A DNA stretch of 64,000 bases from Mycoplasma phocoenae (GTDB taxonomy: Bacteria > Bacillota_I > Bacilli_A > Mycoplasmatales > Metamycoplasmataceae), in the NCBI RefSeq assembly GCF_012934855.1, contig NZ_CP051481.1:186001-250000 (forward strand), written 5' to 3'. Numbering within the stretch: position 1 is the stretch's first letter; each line of letters starts with the position of its first letter. Below are positions 1 through 10,017 of this stretch, piece after piece. The notes beneath the pieces were generated by a model. The model had not been told where the DNA came from. It saw only the letters and a program-made list of their open reading frames with translations, and made no database searches. Made by a program: the position numbers and the translations under genes.

Positions 1-355
1 ATCGTGTTTTTTCTAATAATAGCAAATATAATTAGGTTTGATATTAAAAAAATAAGAGTTTTTTTTAATGTAACTTTATCTAGTTTTATTAACATCTTAT
101 TAACATTTTTTCTACATTTTAAATAACTATAGTAAGGATTATTTTTGCATCAATTTTAATTTATATCTGTGTATAAGTAATAAATTAAAATTTTTAAAAA
201 TTGCTAGCATAATTTCGAAAAAATAAAACTAAAAAAAGATTTTTTATCGTACACAAAATTTTCTAAAATTGTTTCCAAATTTTAAAATTTTGTGTACGTG
301 TTTTAAAATGCGCTAAAAAAGGTAACATTATATTAATAAAGCAACTTTCAAAATT
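1..355. other. Intergenic region with no recognised gene
   Basis: No open frame with a ribosome binding site is visible on either strand in this very AT-rich stretch. The only clear structure is a perfect 15-bp inverted repeat at 248-298, listed separately. Confidence 0.6.
248..298. repeat. Perfect 15-bp inverted repeat
   Basis: The arms CGTACACAAAATTTT (248-262) and AAAATTTTGTGTACG (284-298) are exact reverse complements separated by 21 bases. There is no long T-run directly after either arm, so it is not a typical intrinsic terminator. It could be a structured 3' end of a gene left of the window or a protein binding site. Confidence 0.7.
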
Positions 356-382
356 AAAAAGCAACTCTAAACGTTGCTTTTT
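356..382 (-). terminator. Intrinsic terminator of gpmI
   Basis: Arms AAAAAGCAAC (356-365) and GTTGCTTTTT (373-382) form a 10-bp stem ending in a U-run on the minus strand, just after the gpmI stop at 389. Confidence 0.8.
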
Positions 383-388
383 AAAATT

Positions 389-1888
389 CTATTTCAGTAA
401 TGATTTACCTGTCATTTCTTCAGGAATATTAATGTTTAAATAATTTAATATAGTCGGAGCAATATCACATAATGAACCGTTATTTAATTTAATATTTTTA
501 TCTGTGGAAATGAACATTACTGGGTTTGTTGTGTGTTTTGTTAATTTGTTTTGAAGTTCATCTTCTGTTTCTTCCGCGTTACCGTGATCAGCAGTTATGA
601 ATCAAACAATATTATTATTTTGTTTTATGTAATTTAATATTCTAGAAAATTCTTTATCTAAAATTTCAATAGCTTTGATTGTTGCTTTTAAATCACCTGT
701 GTGACCAACCATATCAGGGTTTGCATAGTTCATTATCACAAAGTCATTGTTATTTAAATTTTGAAGCAGTTGATCAGTTATACCTTTTGCCGACATTTCA
801 GGAGCGTCAGCATAAGATTCTACTTTTTGACTATCTACCAATATTCTTTGTTCATTATTAAATACGATATCCTTACCACCATCAAAAAAGAATGTAACAT
901 GAGCATATTTTTGTGTTTCAGCTAATCTTAATTGATTAATTTTATGAGTGGCCAGCACTTCACCTAGTGAGTTTTTTACTTCCATTTCATTAAAAGCAAT
1001 TTCAGTATCTAATCCTTCATATTTCATCATTGAAACAAAAGTATTTAATTTATAACGTTGGTTTGGTTTATATTCGTAAGTGTTTGAGTTAATAAACATA
1101 TGTGTTAATTGTCTTGCGCGATCGGGTCTAAAATTTGCAAAAATTACAGAATCATTATCTTGGATGAATTGTCCATTTTTATTCATGGCAGGTATTAAAA
1201 ATTCATCAAAGATATTTTTTTGATATTGTGAATCAATATATTCCATAGGATCTGTAAATACATTAGTTGAATTACCTAAAATAGCATCATATGCCAATTG
1301 ATTTCTATCAAACATTTTATCCCTATCCATTGCATAAAATCGTCCTGCTATTGATGAAATTGGGTAATTGTATTTTTTTGAAAGTTGAATCAATTGATTT
1401 AAAGATTTTTTAATTGACTGAGGAGCTGTATCGCGACCGTCTCCGAAAATATGAATCGATACATTTTTTAACTTCTGTTCGTAACAAAGATTTAATAATT
1501 CAAAAATGTGTGTATCTAAAGAATGGACACCACCATCAGATAACATACCAAAAATGTGTAATGTTTGATTTTGTTCTTTTACTGAATTAATAGTTTTTAA
1601 AAAGACTTCGTTAGAATAAAAACTTCTATCTTTTATTGATTGGTTAATCAATGATAAACCAGTATATACAATTCTTCCTGCGCCAATATTTAAATGACCA
1701 ACTTCACTGTTGCCTATTTGATTTTGCGGTAGGCCAACATACTCACCTGAAGCTTGAATTATTGAATTGGGGTACTCATTGAATAACTTATCGAATGTTG
1801 GGTGCTTTGCTAACGCATAAGCATTTCCAATTGAATTTTCGCTTAATCCAAGTCCATCAATTATTGTTAAAATTATTTTTTTGCTCAT
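389..1888 (-). CDS. gpmI: 2,3-bisphosphoglycerate-independent phosphoglycerate mutase
   Basis: This 499-aa protein interconverts 3- and 2-phosphoglycerate in glycolysis and belongs to the alkaline-phosphatase superfamily of metal-dependent enzymes. The start reads [10 protein letters not shown], and the nucleophile serine is Ser61 in GNSEVGH. Metal-ligand motifs [10 protein letters not shown] and [11 protein letters not shown] follow in the C-terminal half, and the protein ends [14 protein letters not shown] (Trp) at 602-604 precedes the last 71 residues; under the standard code the gene would look truncated. The length matches the family (about 500 aa). The ATG at 1888 has an AAGGAAG ribosome binding site. 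The gene is monocistronic between a divergent promoter region and its own terminator. Confidence 0.95.
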
Positions 1889-1914
1889 ATATTACTTCCT
1901 TAATCCTGTATTAA

Positions 1915-1953
1915 ATTATAATACATGTATATAAAAGAACTTAATATTATAAT
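1915..1953. promoter_or_regulatory. Divergent promoters for gpmI and the p37 operon
   Basis: A TATAAT on the minus strand (1915-1920) overlaps a plus-strand TATAAT (1917-1922), and a second plus-strand TATAAT lies at 1948-1953. The last is the best placed for the hydrolase gene, giving a leader of about 25 nt. Confidence 0.5.
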
Positions 1954-1984
1954 AGAAACAAAACACAAACAAAAAAGAGGGAAT

Positions 1985-2794
1985 ATGTATAAACAATACG
2001 AGATATTGGGCGAAACCATTAATGTATATTTTGAAAAAGAATTAAATCAGGACGACACCATTTGTTTATTTATTCATGGTTTTGGATCTTCAAACGATAT
2101 CATGAAACCAATTCAAAGAATAGGCAATAGAAAATTTATTATTGTTTCAATTGATTTACCAGGATGCGGAAAAAGCTCATGAAATGTTAAACCCATCAGT
2201 ATACTGAACTATATGGAAATTACAAAAGAATTTATTAATAAATATTTACTACACAATGAAGTGTATATTGTAGCTCATTCATTGGGCGCATGAAGTGGTT
2301 TATACGCTGTAAAAAATACTCATGCAAAGCATGCGTTGCTACTAGGCCCCGCGCATTATCATTTAACTCCAAATCGTATAGAATTTGCATTGAAATATTT
2401 AATACCTAAAACTGAAGAAGATGCAATATACTCATACATAACATTATCTGCGTTTCCTGAAAGATTCAAAGCCACAGCTCACATGTATGCTAAAAGTGTT
2501 ATTAGTGAAAGCAATGATCGAGCAGAACGTTTTGAACACATGTTGCATAATGAAATGATGAATAAAGAATTTGTGAATAAAGTGTTGAATAAAGAATTGT
2601 ATGGTGGGTCAAATAAATATACTATTGTTGTTGGTGAAAAAGACTTATATACAAGACCTGATGAAATTAGTATTATCGCAAAGGAACATAACAAAACTAT
2701 GAACTTAATTCCTGAAGCAGGCCACGCTATTTTTGTGGATCAACCAATAGCTGTATTGAACTTTATTAATGAAATGATTGAAAATGAAAAATAA
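1985..2794 (+). CDS. Alpha/beta hydrolase
   Basis: This is a 269-aa alpha/beta-hydrolase-fold enzyme of unknown substrate (esterase/lipase type). An HGFG oxyanion motif is at residues 31-34, the nucleophile is Ser99 in AHSLGAW, a plausible catalytic Asp220 sits in GEKDLYT, and His247 in AGHAIFVD. Two internal TGA codons encode Trp (after GKSS and in LGAW). An in-frame ATG at 1925 exists, but the ATG at 1985 is chosen because AGAGGGA sits just upstream and the family begins near here. The last 11 bases overlap the start of the p37 lipoprotein, so the two are probably co-translated. The substrate cannot be inferred from the sequence. Confidence 0.88.
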
Positions 2795-3986
2795 ATATAA
2801 ATTATTCAGTTTGTTAAGTTTATTGCCAGTTGGTATTGTTCCTTTAGCCAGCGTCTCTTGCTCATCGAGCTATAAAGACAATGACAATTATATTAAGAAT
2901 GTAAATTTCACCGTTCCCTCACCATGATTAAAAGGTTTCAAAAAAGAAAATGTACAATTTTTCAAAAACATAGAAAAACGTTTTAATGAGTTAAAAAAAG
3001 ATAACAAAAAATTAAAAAATAAACCTGATATTGTTATTGATTTTAAATTAAACAACTCGCGCCAAAGCATATTTAATGATGTTTTAACTGCGAGTTCAGC
3101 TGTTTCGTTTCCGTCAAGTGTTTTTTTAAATTTGAATAAAAATGCTGAGCAAAAAAATATTGACGCTGTTGAACCAATACTATTAACTACAACTTATGCC
3201 CCTATTTATGACAATAAAGATTTATTTTACGTTTCAGATAGGGCAACACTCGAATCAAATGCAGTTAAAATGACCAAAAGATTCAACGAATTACCGTACA
3301 AAGATTGAACAGACTCTAACCGTCTATACGATAAAAAAGTCTACCAATATTTTTACGAACCAAATCAACATGTAAAATTTCAAAGAGGTGCAGTTTATAT
3401 AACTGGAGATGAAAGTACATTGAAAGCTATTAAACAAGCATGAAAAAACAAGGATTGAAACGCTTTTAGAAATTTCGGTATAGTTAAATATAAAGATAAA
3501 AATTCTTCTTCTAAGTTTTTATATCCTGAGTTTTTATTTAAACATCATTTTAATCAAGAAAATAATAAGTTTATAGGCTTTAATGAAGATCAAAGTTCAC
3601 ATAACAATAAATATTTAAACTACCCAGATAAAGAATCAGCTAGAAACATGTACCAACCAAATTATGAAAAATTTCATATATTTCTAGGCGAAGAAAACGA
3701 GTTTGCATATCATCATAATTCAAAAAATAAACAGTATTTTAGTAAAGTAAATGAACGTGTTGAAATATTAACTTTAACAGATCCATATTTATTTAACGTT
3801 GTCGTTGTAGACAAAAACATGAACGCAGAACAAATGAAATTATTGAAACAATCAATTAAAGAAGCTCAAGATGATTACGGAAAACTAATCGGAATCACCG
3901 GTTATTTAGGATTGGAAGATTTAAAAACCAATCACTCAACATTGAGCGATTATATAAAAGAATATTATAAAAAAGCGAGTCATTAA
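2784..3986 (+). CDS. p37 (Cypl) lipoprotein, ABC substrate-binding protein
   Basis: A 400-aa secreted lipoprotein with a signal peptide and lipobox ending in Cys26 (ASVSC). It resembles Mycoplasma hyorhinis p37/Cypl along its length: the stretch AWKNKDWNAFRNFGI matches p37 almost residue for residue, and the PWLKG, YASWTD-like and LNEDRSAH-like motifs are recognisable. Cypl has been described as a thiamine-diphosphate-binding lipoprotein of the PhnD-like solute-binding class. All Trp codons read are TGA. It overlaps the upstream hydrolase by 11 nt, and its TAA overlaps the p69 ATG (TAATG). In the known operon the ATPase p29 lies between p37 and p69; here it is absent. Whether this copy keeps the thiamine ligand is inference. 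Confidence 0.9.
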
Positions 3987-5617
3987 TGATTAAAAAAAAT
4001 TGCTTTAGTTATTGGTATGAACAAAACAATAAAATAACCAATAAAAAACTCAGACCTTATGTAAAAATAATGATAATAATAAGCTTATTATTGCTTGTTA
4101 TTTTTGCATTGTATCGTACTGGATTTAGCAGCAATGATAATGGTTTGAAATTATTTCTTGAAAGCATTAAAAACATATTCATGCCATATATAAAAAGCAG
4201 TTTTATAGAAGGGAACTTGTTTCTTCTTAGTTTACAATTTTTGTGAATCAGTATTAAGGTTACTTTTATTGGTACAGTATTAGGACTGTGTTTAGCACTT
4301 TTTACATCTATGATTGGTAACATTAGAACTAACAATAAAATTCAATCATATTGCATTAGAATATTTATTCTCTTTTTAAGAAGTTTCCCTGAATTATTTT
4401 ACTTATATTTATTTACCGTATCTGCAAATGGAGAGTTGGCTTCGATATTATTAATCAGTTGATTCACATGAATTTGATTACATAAATTCATTAGTGAAGC
4501 TATAGAACATACAAGCTTTGAATTGTATGTTCTATGCAAAAGAAAAGGACTGTCCAAAATTCACATTTTATTCAGATATTTGTTACCTAAAATTAAAAAC
4601 AAAATTATAATTTTTGCTCTTTATTCATACGAATCAAACTTAAGATGAACAGCAATTTTTTCAACATTAGGTATTGTAGGTATTGGTCAATTATTAAACC
4701 ATTCAAATACTGATTTATATTCATTACATGAGTTATTGATTCCGCTAGGTGTATTAATACTATTTGTATCCCTATTGGAATGAAGTATGTATTTTTTACA
4801 AAAACATTTAATATATGCAAAAACATACAAAATAAATTCCAATAACTTTAAGTCTATAACAAATAAAAAAATCTTAAAAACAACATCACTATGGTTAATT
4901 ATTGTTTCAGTATTTATAGTAGCGTTTTGTTTACTATTTACAATTGGTGATCCTCAAATTTATTGGGGAGCTACTAATCAAATGTTTAAACACTTATTGA
5001 ACCCTAATTGGTCTATCATTGGTAAAAATGAAAACATATTTATTATGCTAATGGATTTATTTTTACAAATATATTTAACTGTTATATTGGCGTGCTTATT
5101 GGCTTATGTGAATCTATTTTTTACGAATGAAAAAACTAACAATGTATATTTTTATCATTTCAGTAGATTCATTTCTGCTTTTATTAGAATCATTCCTACA
5201 ATCGTATTATTTTTTACAATCGGTTTAATTTTCAAAAATCCAGCTGCTGCTTTTGTTGTTGTGTTTGCAATTCACAGTAGCACTGTAATTTCTAAACAAT
5301 TGAATGAAAGTATCAAAAATATTAGCAATGTTCATATATATAATTTAAAAAAACAAAACAAAAACAAAATAATAATTTTCAGTCAATACATAATGCCAAG
5401 TGTTAAAAAAGATTTCAAAACATTGTTAGTACTTGAGATTGAAAAAAACATTAGAAATTTCATTAATTATGGTTTATTTGCCGCATCATCGTTTGGACTT
5501 GCAATGCAATACAGCGAAAGAGTTTCTTACTCAGATATAACGCCATATGTTTGGGTTTCTATTGGATTAATAATGAGTTCTAACATTTTATTAACTTGAG
5601 TTCGAAAAAACAAATAA
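3986..5617 (+). CDS. p69-like ABC transporter permease, two fused membrane domains
   Basis: A 543-aa integral membrane protein, the expected partner of p37 in the inner membrane. Two halves each carry several hydrophobic helices and a binding-protein-dependent permease (EAA-type) cytoplasmic segment, the first near SEAIEHTSFELYVLCKRKG and the second near NESIKNISNVHIY. p69 of M. hyorhinis has about the same length and also fuses two permease domains. The start overlaps the p37 stop (TAATG), so translation is coupled. No ATP-binding gene follows; a strong terminator does. Codon use is odd: at least 5 of its 12 Trp codons are UGG, whereas neighbouring genes use only UGA. Confidence 0.88.
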
Positions 5618-5631
5618 TATAATAATAGGTC

Positions 5632-5680
5632 AAAAAAATCAACAAAATAAGCGTTTTTGCTTAATCAGTTGATTTTTTTT
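5632..5680 (+). terminator. Intrinsic terminator of the hydrolase-p37-p69 operon
   Basis: Outer arms AAAAAAATCAAC (5632-5643) and GTTGATTTTTTT (5668-5679) enclose a smaller TAAGC/GCTTA stem and end in a run of T. Confidence 0.85.
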
Positions 5681-5757
5681 CAGTATCTCATTTTGCAATA
5701 ATATATAATATTAATGACAAAATTTATAAAGAAATAAGTTTATTATAAGGAGAAAAA

Positions 5758-6468
5758 ATGATAGAAACAAAAGAATTGCAAGAAAGAGTAGAAAAACTAC
5801 CTAGAATTAGAAAAACAATTGCCAAAAATTTAAAAAATGCAATGGAACAAGTTGCTTACTGTTCACTAGTTCAAAAAGTTAACGCTTCAAGTTTATGAAA
5901 CTACAGAAAAAACATTGTTAAAGATGTGGAAGCTAAAACAGGGACAAAACTAACTTTCTTAGCTTGAATTATTAGATCTGCTGCAATAGCATTGAGTGAG
6001 TTCCCAATATTTAGCGCGAAAGTAAATGAAGAAGCTGGGGAAATTCACTACCCAGGACAAATTAATATAGGTATTGCCGTTGATACTGAATATGGTTTAG
6101 TAGTGCCTGTTATTAAAGGTGTTGAAAAATTAAGCTTAATTGAAATTCAAAATGAAGTTATTCGTTTAGCCACTCTAGCTAGAGACAAAAAACTACAAAT
6201 GTCTGATATGCAAGGTGGATGCTTTACAATCACTAATATCGGAAGTGTTGGAGCATTATTTGGTACACCAATTATGAACTATCCAGAAATTGCTATTTTA
6301 GCAGTTGGATCGATTATTGATGAAGCAATAGTTCAAGAAGGACAAATTGTTCCAGGAAAATCATTGTATATGACAATCGCAGCTGATCACCGTTGAGTAG
6401 ATGGTGCAGACATGGCACGTTTCAATGGAAGAGTTAAACAATTACTTGAATCTCCAGAAGAATTATAA
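5758..6468 (+). CDS. pdhC: Pyruvate dehydrogenase E2 catalytic core only (dihydrolipoamide acetyltransferase)
   Basis: A 236-aa protein that begins almost directly at the E2 acyltransferase domain (RIRKTIAKNLKNAMEQ) and ends after it. The catalytic HRWVDG motif is intact (His211, Asp215). It transfers acetyl groups from lipoyl to CoA in the pyruvate dehydrogenase complex. A usual E2 has one or more lipoyl domains, a linker and a peripheral-subunit-binding domain before this core; none is present, and the strong AAGGAG site directly before the ATG at 5758 argues against an undetected N-terminal part. A lipoyl-domain protein is encoded convergently just downstream. Trp codons are TGA. E1 genes pdhA-pdhB lie 20 kb away. 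Confidence 0.9.
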
Positions 6469-6480
6469 AAACCTTTTATT

Positions 6481-6523
6481 ATCAAAAAAACACACTCGCT
6501 TACATGAGTGTGTTTTTTTTGAT
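6481..6523. terminator. Bidirectional terminator between pdhC and the lipoyl gene
   Basis: ATCAAAAAAACACACTC (6481-6497) pairs with GAGTGTG plus a T-run and GAT (6506-6523). A-run before and T-run after make it work on both strands for the convergent genes. Confidence 0.9.
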
Positions 6524-6532
6524 AATGATTAA

Positions 6533-6769
6533 TTATTTTTCTTCGATGTGGAAGATAACTTCACCAACAGTGATGTCTTGTCCTGCTGAAATTAAAACTT
6601 TAGCAATTGTTCCTGTAACTGGAGCAGGAATTTCAGCTGTCATTTTATCTGTTTCTACTGAAAAAAGATTGTCCCCTTCTTTAACTGAGTCCCCTTCTTT
6701 AGCAAAAACTTCAGCAACTGTTCCTTCGTGTAATCCTTCACCGATATCTGCGAATTTCATTTCGTACAT
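6533..6769 (-). CDS. Stand-alone lipoyl-domain protein
   Basis: A 78-aa protein that is just one biotinyl/lipoyl domain: KFADIGEGLHEGTVAEV at the start, the lipoylation site Lys42 in ETDKM, and GQDITVGEVIFHIEE at the end. The hybrid fold needs about 80 residues, so the protein is complete. A GGAGG site precedes the ATG at 6769. Sequence is most like the N-terminal domain of 2-oxoacid dehydrogenase E2 proteins rather than GcvH, which is longer. Together with the core-only E2 on the opposite strand it probably supplies the swinging arm of pyruvate dehydrogenase in trans; this role is inference. It lies 42 nt after the 68-aa protein gene on the same strand. Confidence 0.9.
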   Translation of the reverse strand: MYEMKFADIGEGLHEGTVAEVFAKEGDSVKEGDNLFSVETDKMTAEIPAPVTGTIAKVLISAGQDITVGEVIFHIEEK

Positions 6770-6811
6770 TTCGTACCTCCTATTATTTTTTGTAATTTTT
6801 TAGCAAAAAAA

Positions 6812-7018
6812 CTATTGTTTATTTTGTCTTTCTAAAATAGCTTTTTGACGTGGTGTTAATTCTTTATCATTTGAACATGCACCTTCGCATTCTTTTTTAG
6901 CTTTTTTAGGTTTTAAAGATGAAAAGTCTAATAAGTCGTTACTTACTTTGATTTCTCCAACAACAGCTGGTGCTGATTGTTCAACATCATCCTTTTTTAT
7001 GTTGTCTTGATTTGACAC
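6812..7018 (-). CDS. 68-aa protein resembling an E2 inter-domain linker
   Basis: A small soluble protein read from GTG at 7018, which has a strong AAGGAGG site 5 nt upstream. Its middle, VVGEIKVSNDLL, resembles the linker that follows the lipoyl domain in mycoplasma E2/E3 proteins (SVVG...VSND pattern, from memory). The C-terminal half is lysine-rich with two cysteines (KKECEGACSND) and ends in a charged helix-like segment. It has neither a lipoyl nor a peripheral-subunit-binding domain. It is first in an apparent two-gene operon with the lipoyl-domain protein. Function unknown; it may tether parts of the complex, or be a left-over of E2 break-up. Confidence 0.75.
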   Translation of the reverse strand: MSNQDNIKKDDVEQSAPAVVGEIKVSNDLLDFSSLKPKKAKKECEGACSNDKELTPRQKAILERQNKQ

Positions 7019-7418
7019 AGGTTCCTCCTTGAACTGATATTTTACTAACTTGTATACGGAATTAGTAATTTTATGTACATAATATACGTAACAATTATAC
7101 CAATTTAAATAATTTTTATTTGGTTAAAAATATCAAAAATGCAATTTTTATTGTTATAAAACGCTATTTTTTAACGTTTTATTCAATTTTATTTGAAATT
7201 CAATTTTATCCTAACTGCTGTTACGATTTCATTTTTATATTGAAAGTAATGTTGTCTAAAAAAATGAACTTAAAGTTAATTTATCTTGTAATTTAAACAC
7301 GTTGTTTCAATTTTTGTTAAGAAAATATAAGACAATTTTGATATTATTTAATTAGGCGTTTTCGCCAGTTAGATTAAAAAAAATCTTTCAGTTAAATAAA
7401 TTTAAGGAAAAAACTATT
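7019..7418. other. Divergent 400-bp intergenic region
   Basis: No gene is visible. It must hold the promoters of the lipoyl operon (-) and the AEC transporter (+). Near its right end a GGCG-TTTT-CGCC hairpin (7355-7366) lies about 50 nt before the transporter ATG, downstream of an AT-rich -10-like stretch (TATTATTTAAT), so it would be near the 5' end of that mRNA. Confidence 0.5.
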
Positions 7419-8624
7419 ATGGATAATCTATTATTAGTGCTTAAACAACACGGAATGTGAGGTGGGGTACTTGGTACACTAACATTCATCGTTCTAGGTT
7501 TTTTCGCAACAAAAAAAGGGATTCTAACAAAAGAAACAAATGGTAGAATCACTAAATTCCTAATTCAATTTGCACTTCCTTTCTTATGTATTGCTGCATT
7601 CATGCAACCAGCAAACAAGGCTTTAGCAAAAGAAATAGGGATTGTATTAGCAACAAGTATTTTATTCTACGTTTTAGCTGCAGTAGTATCTGCAATATTA
7701 GTTAAACACGCACCAAAACTAGTACCAAAACTAGTTACTAAAAAAGCAGAAGAATTACTTGCTGCTTCAGGAAACACAGGTCTAAAAGGACAATACCGTG
7801 AAGAGGCTATTAAATCTATTCAAGGTAAAGTTATGACAACTGTTATTATGCTAAGCTATGGATCATTACAATTCTTTGCTTACCCATTATTAATTGCCTT
7901 AAGTGGTGATGTAACAAAAGGAGCAATCTTTGATAAAGGTTCAGCACTTGCATTAGCACAAATATGATGTCTACCATATATGATTGCTGCATTCTCATAT
8001 GTTGCAATGCAATATTCAGGACAAAAAATCAGTAAAGCCACAATTAAACCAATAATGAAAGCTATCTTACACCCAATGATGATTGCATTATACATTTCAT
8101 TATTCATGTGAGCATTACAATTTGCAGTAACAACAAAATTCGGACTTAACTTCCAAGAAGATCCTAAAGGACAACAATTCTGACAAGGTCTACACTTTAA
8201 AGCAGGGAAAATTTTCCCAACTGTATCTAAAATTTTAGGATTCGGTATTGGTATTATTTCGCCATTGGCATGAATAGTTATCGGGGGTTCATTAGCAGCT
8301 TCAGATATTAAAAAATCAATGGCAAACAAATCAGTATGAATCGTTTCAGTTTTAAGATTAACATTAATGCCTTTGATCGCATTCTTAATCGCAGTTTTAT
8401 TAGTGTCAACAAAACTAGTTTCAGTATCAACAGGAACAATGTTAACACTATTGGGAGCAACACCTCCAGCTGCTGTATGTATCATGTTCGCAGTTGCTAA
8501 CAAACACGAACACACAACATTTACAGCTGAAGTATCAGCATTAAGTACATTACTAAGTGTATTTGCAATGCCAGTTTGAATCGTTATCGCAAACGTTGCT
8601 TTAAAAGCAATCGCAGGAGTTTAA
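7419..8624 (+). CDS. AEC-family (auxin efflux carrier type) transporter
   Basis: A 401-aa integral membrane protein of about 10 helices. The first helices (GVLGTLTFIVLGFFATKKG, followed by FLIQFALPFLCIAAFM) and the last ones (LLGATPPAAVCIMFA ... STLLSVFAMPVW) are typical of the AEC/malate-permease family, in which bacterial members move organic acids such as malate or other carboxylates. A lysine-rich cytoplasmic loop lies near residues 95-130. AAGGAAAAA precedes the ATG at 7419. Position beside pyruvate dehydrogenase genes suggests carboxylate transport, but the substrate is not shown by the sequence. Trp codons are TGA. Confidence 0.85.
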
Positions 8625-8627
8625 TCC

Positions 8628-8659
8628 AAAAAAATCTCTCAATTGATGAGAGATTTTTT
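8628..8659. terminator. Terminator between AEC transporter and ABC permease gene
   Basis: AAAAAAATCTCTC (8628-8640) pairs with GAGAGATTTTTT (8648-8659). The A- and T-runs let it serve both convergent transcripts. Confidence 0.85.
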
Positions 8660-8667
8660 GTATTTTT

Positions 8668-10008
8668 TTAACGAACATTTCATGTAAATGATTTAGCACT
8701 GGCTGAAACCAATATTGTTATTCAAACCATTGGTAAAACAAAGTTTACTATGTTTTCAGTTACTGAACCAATTTTAATAAGTGATTTTGCACCTATTGAA
8801 CCATCGTTTAATTGTATGAATGAATTATTAAATCCACTCATCAAGTTTTGTTTTGTTGCTTCGGTAAATTGATTTATAATTTGTCCTAAATTCATATCTG
8901 AATCTTTTATGTTAGTTGTTTTAACTAAATTGAATATTTCATCATAACTCAATATTACTGGTTTATATGAACTTAATCCATCAACTGCATAATATTGTTG
9001 AAAAACATTAAATATACTGTATGGAGTAAATTTAATGTCAACATTTTCAGTAATTTTTTGTGGTATAGAGAAAAATATGCTTTGATTATTGACTAATCAC
9101 ATTTGTTGCATTAAATTATTAGTTTTTTGTGCTTCTTGCATTTTATTTATATAATTCATCACACCGTTAATATAGTTTTTTAAATCATGTATTGAGTATA
9201 CTGAGTTTTCTGCTGTCACTTTCACATCATTTAACATGTAATTTCTAGTTAATTCTGCGTTCGATTGAAAGGCCATTGTATTTTGGACAATGGGGCTTTT
9301 AAATGGTGTTAAATAAGATAACCATCACATACTTTCAACATTTGCAATTTGAGCAAGTGGTAATACTTGTCCAGTTAAAAACATTGTAAATATTAATAAT
9401 GAACTACCAATTGCTTGAATCATTAATATTGATTTTGAAATACTTACTAAAAATAAACCTACTGCTACGCTCACGAGTGTTAAAACAATAAAGCTGTATA
9501 TGTAACTCAATCAATGTATTCTTTCAAAAATCGTTTTCAATGAGTTAATTGCTACCGTAACCAGTAATTTTTCAGATCCTAGTGTTTGATTTATATTATA
9601 TAATTCGCGCCCTGTTTCTCAGTATCTAGAACCAAAAACAATTAAAGATACTATTGCTGTTCACAACCCGGACAGTATCATTATTATAAAATAATATGTA
9701 GCTGTATAAGCCAAGAAACTTAATGGCTTAATATTTGTTGTTCCTATTCTTTTTAATAATGTTGATTTTTTAAATTCAAATATAGCGGTAGGTAATGCAA
9801 CACAAGCTATTGCTAATGGTCCAATGGAAATTGAGCCAGCTAGTATCATTTCATAACTGAAAATGGTACCTAAAACAATAACAAACACAATGGGGTATAA
9901 AAACGCGAAAAAAGGGCCCACGAATGCCTTTCAAAAATGTTTATTGATAATTTGCAATACTCCAAAAAATGGACTCGAATTATTGTTTTCTTTAATTTTA
10001 GTCTTCAT
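8668..10008 (-). CDS. ABC-2 type transporter permease
   Basis: A 446-aa membrane protein paired with the ATPase encoded just upstream. The N-terminal helix (FFAFLYPIVFVIVLGTIFSYEM) is followed by a long central region and several C-terminal helices, the ABC-2 exporter layout. The ATG at 10008 has AGGAG upstream and starts 9 nt after the ATPase stop, so the two are co-expressed. Several Trp codons are TGA. The substrate (lipid, peptide or drug) cannot be told. Confidence 0.82.
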
Positions 10009-10017
10009 TGAATGCTC

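Noticed and set aside
1-355. Chromosomal origin
   Set aside because: No cluster of DnaA boxes (TTATCCACA-like) and no dnaA/dnaN nearby; AT-richness alone is not evidence.
602-1888. Truncated gpmI and many apparently split genes (for example in oppA, polC, glpK, pepO)
   Set aside because: The breaks are all in-frame TGA at Trp positions; with code 4 each is one continuous gene, so they are not pseudogenes.
5758-6769. Frameshift joining the lipoyl domain and E2 core into one gene
   Set aside because: They are on opposite strands, each with its own ribosome binding site and a shared terminator between them, so a simple frameshift cannot explain the split.
7880-8515. 211-codon open frame on the minus strand opposite the AEC transporter
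   Set aside because: It lies wholly antisense to a clear membrane transporter, has no ribosome binding site and no recognisable motif: a shadow frame.
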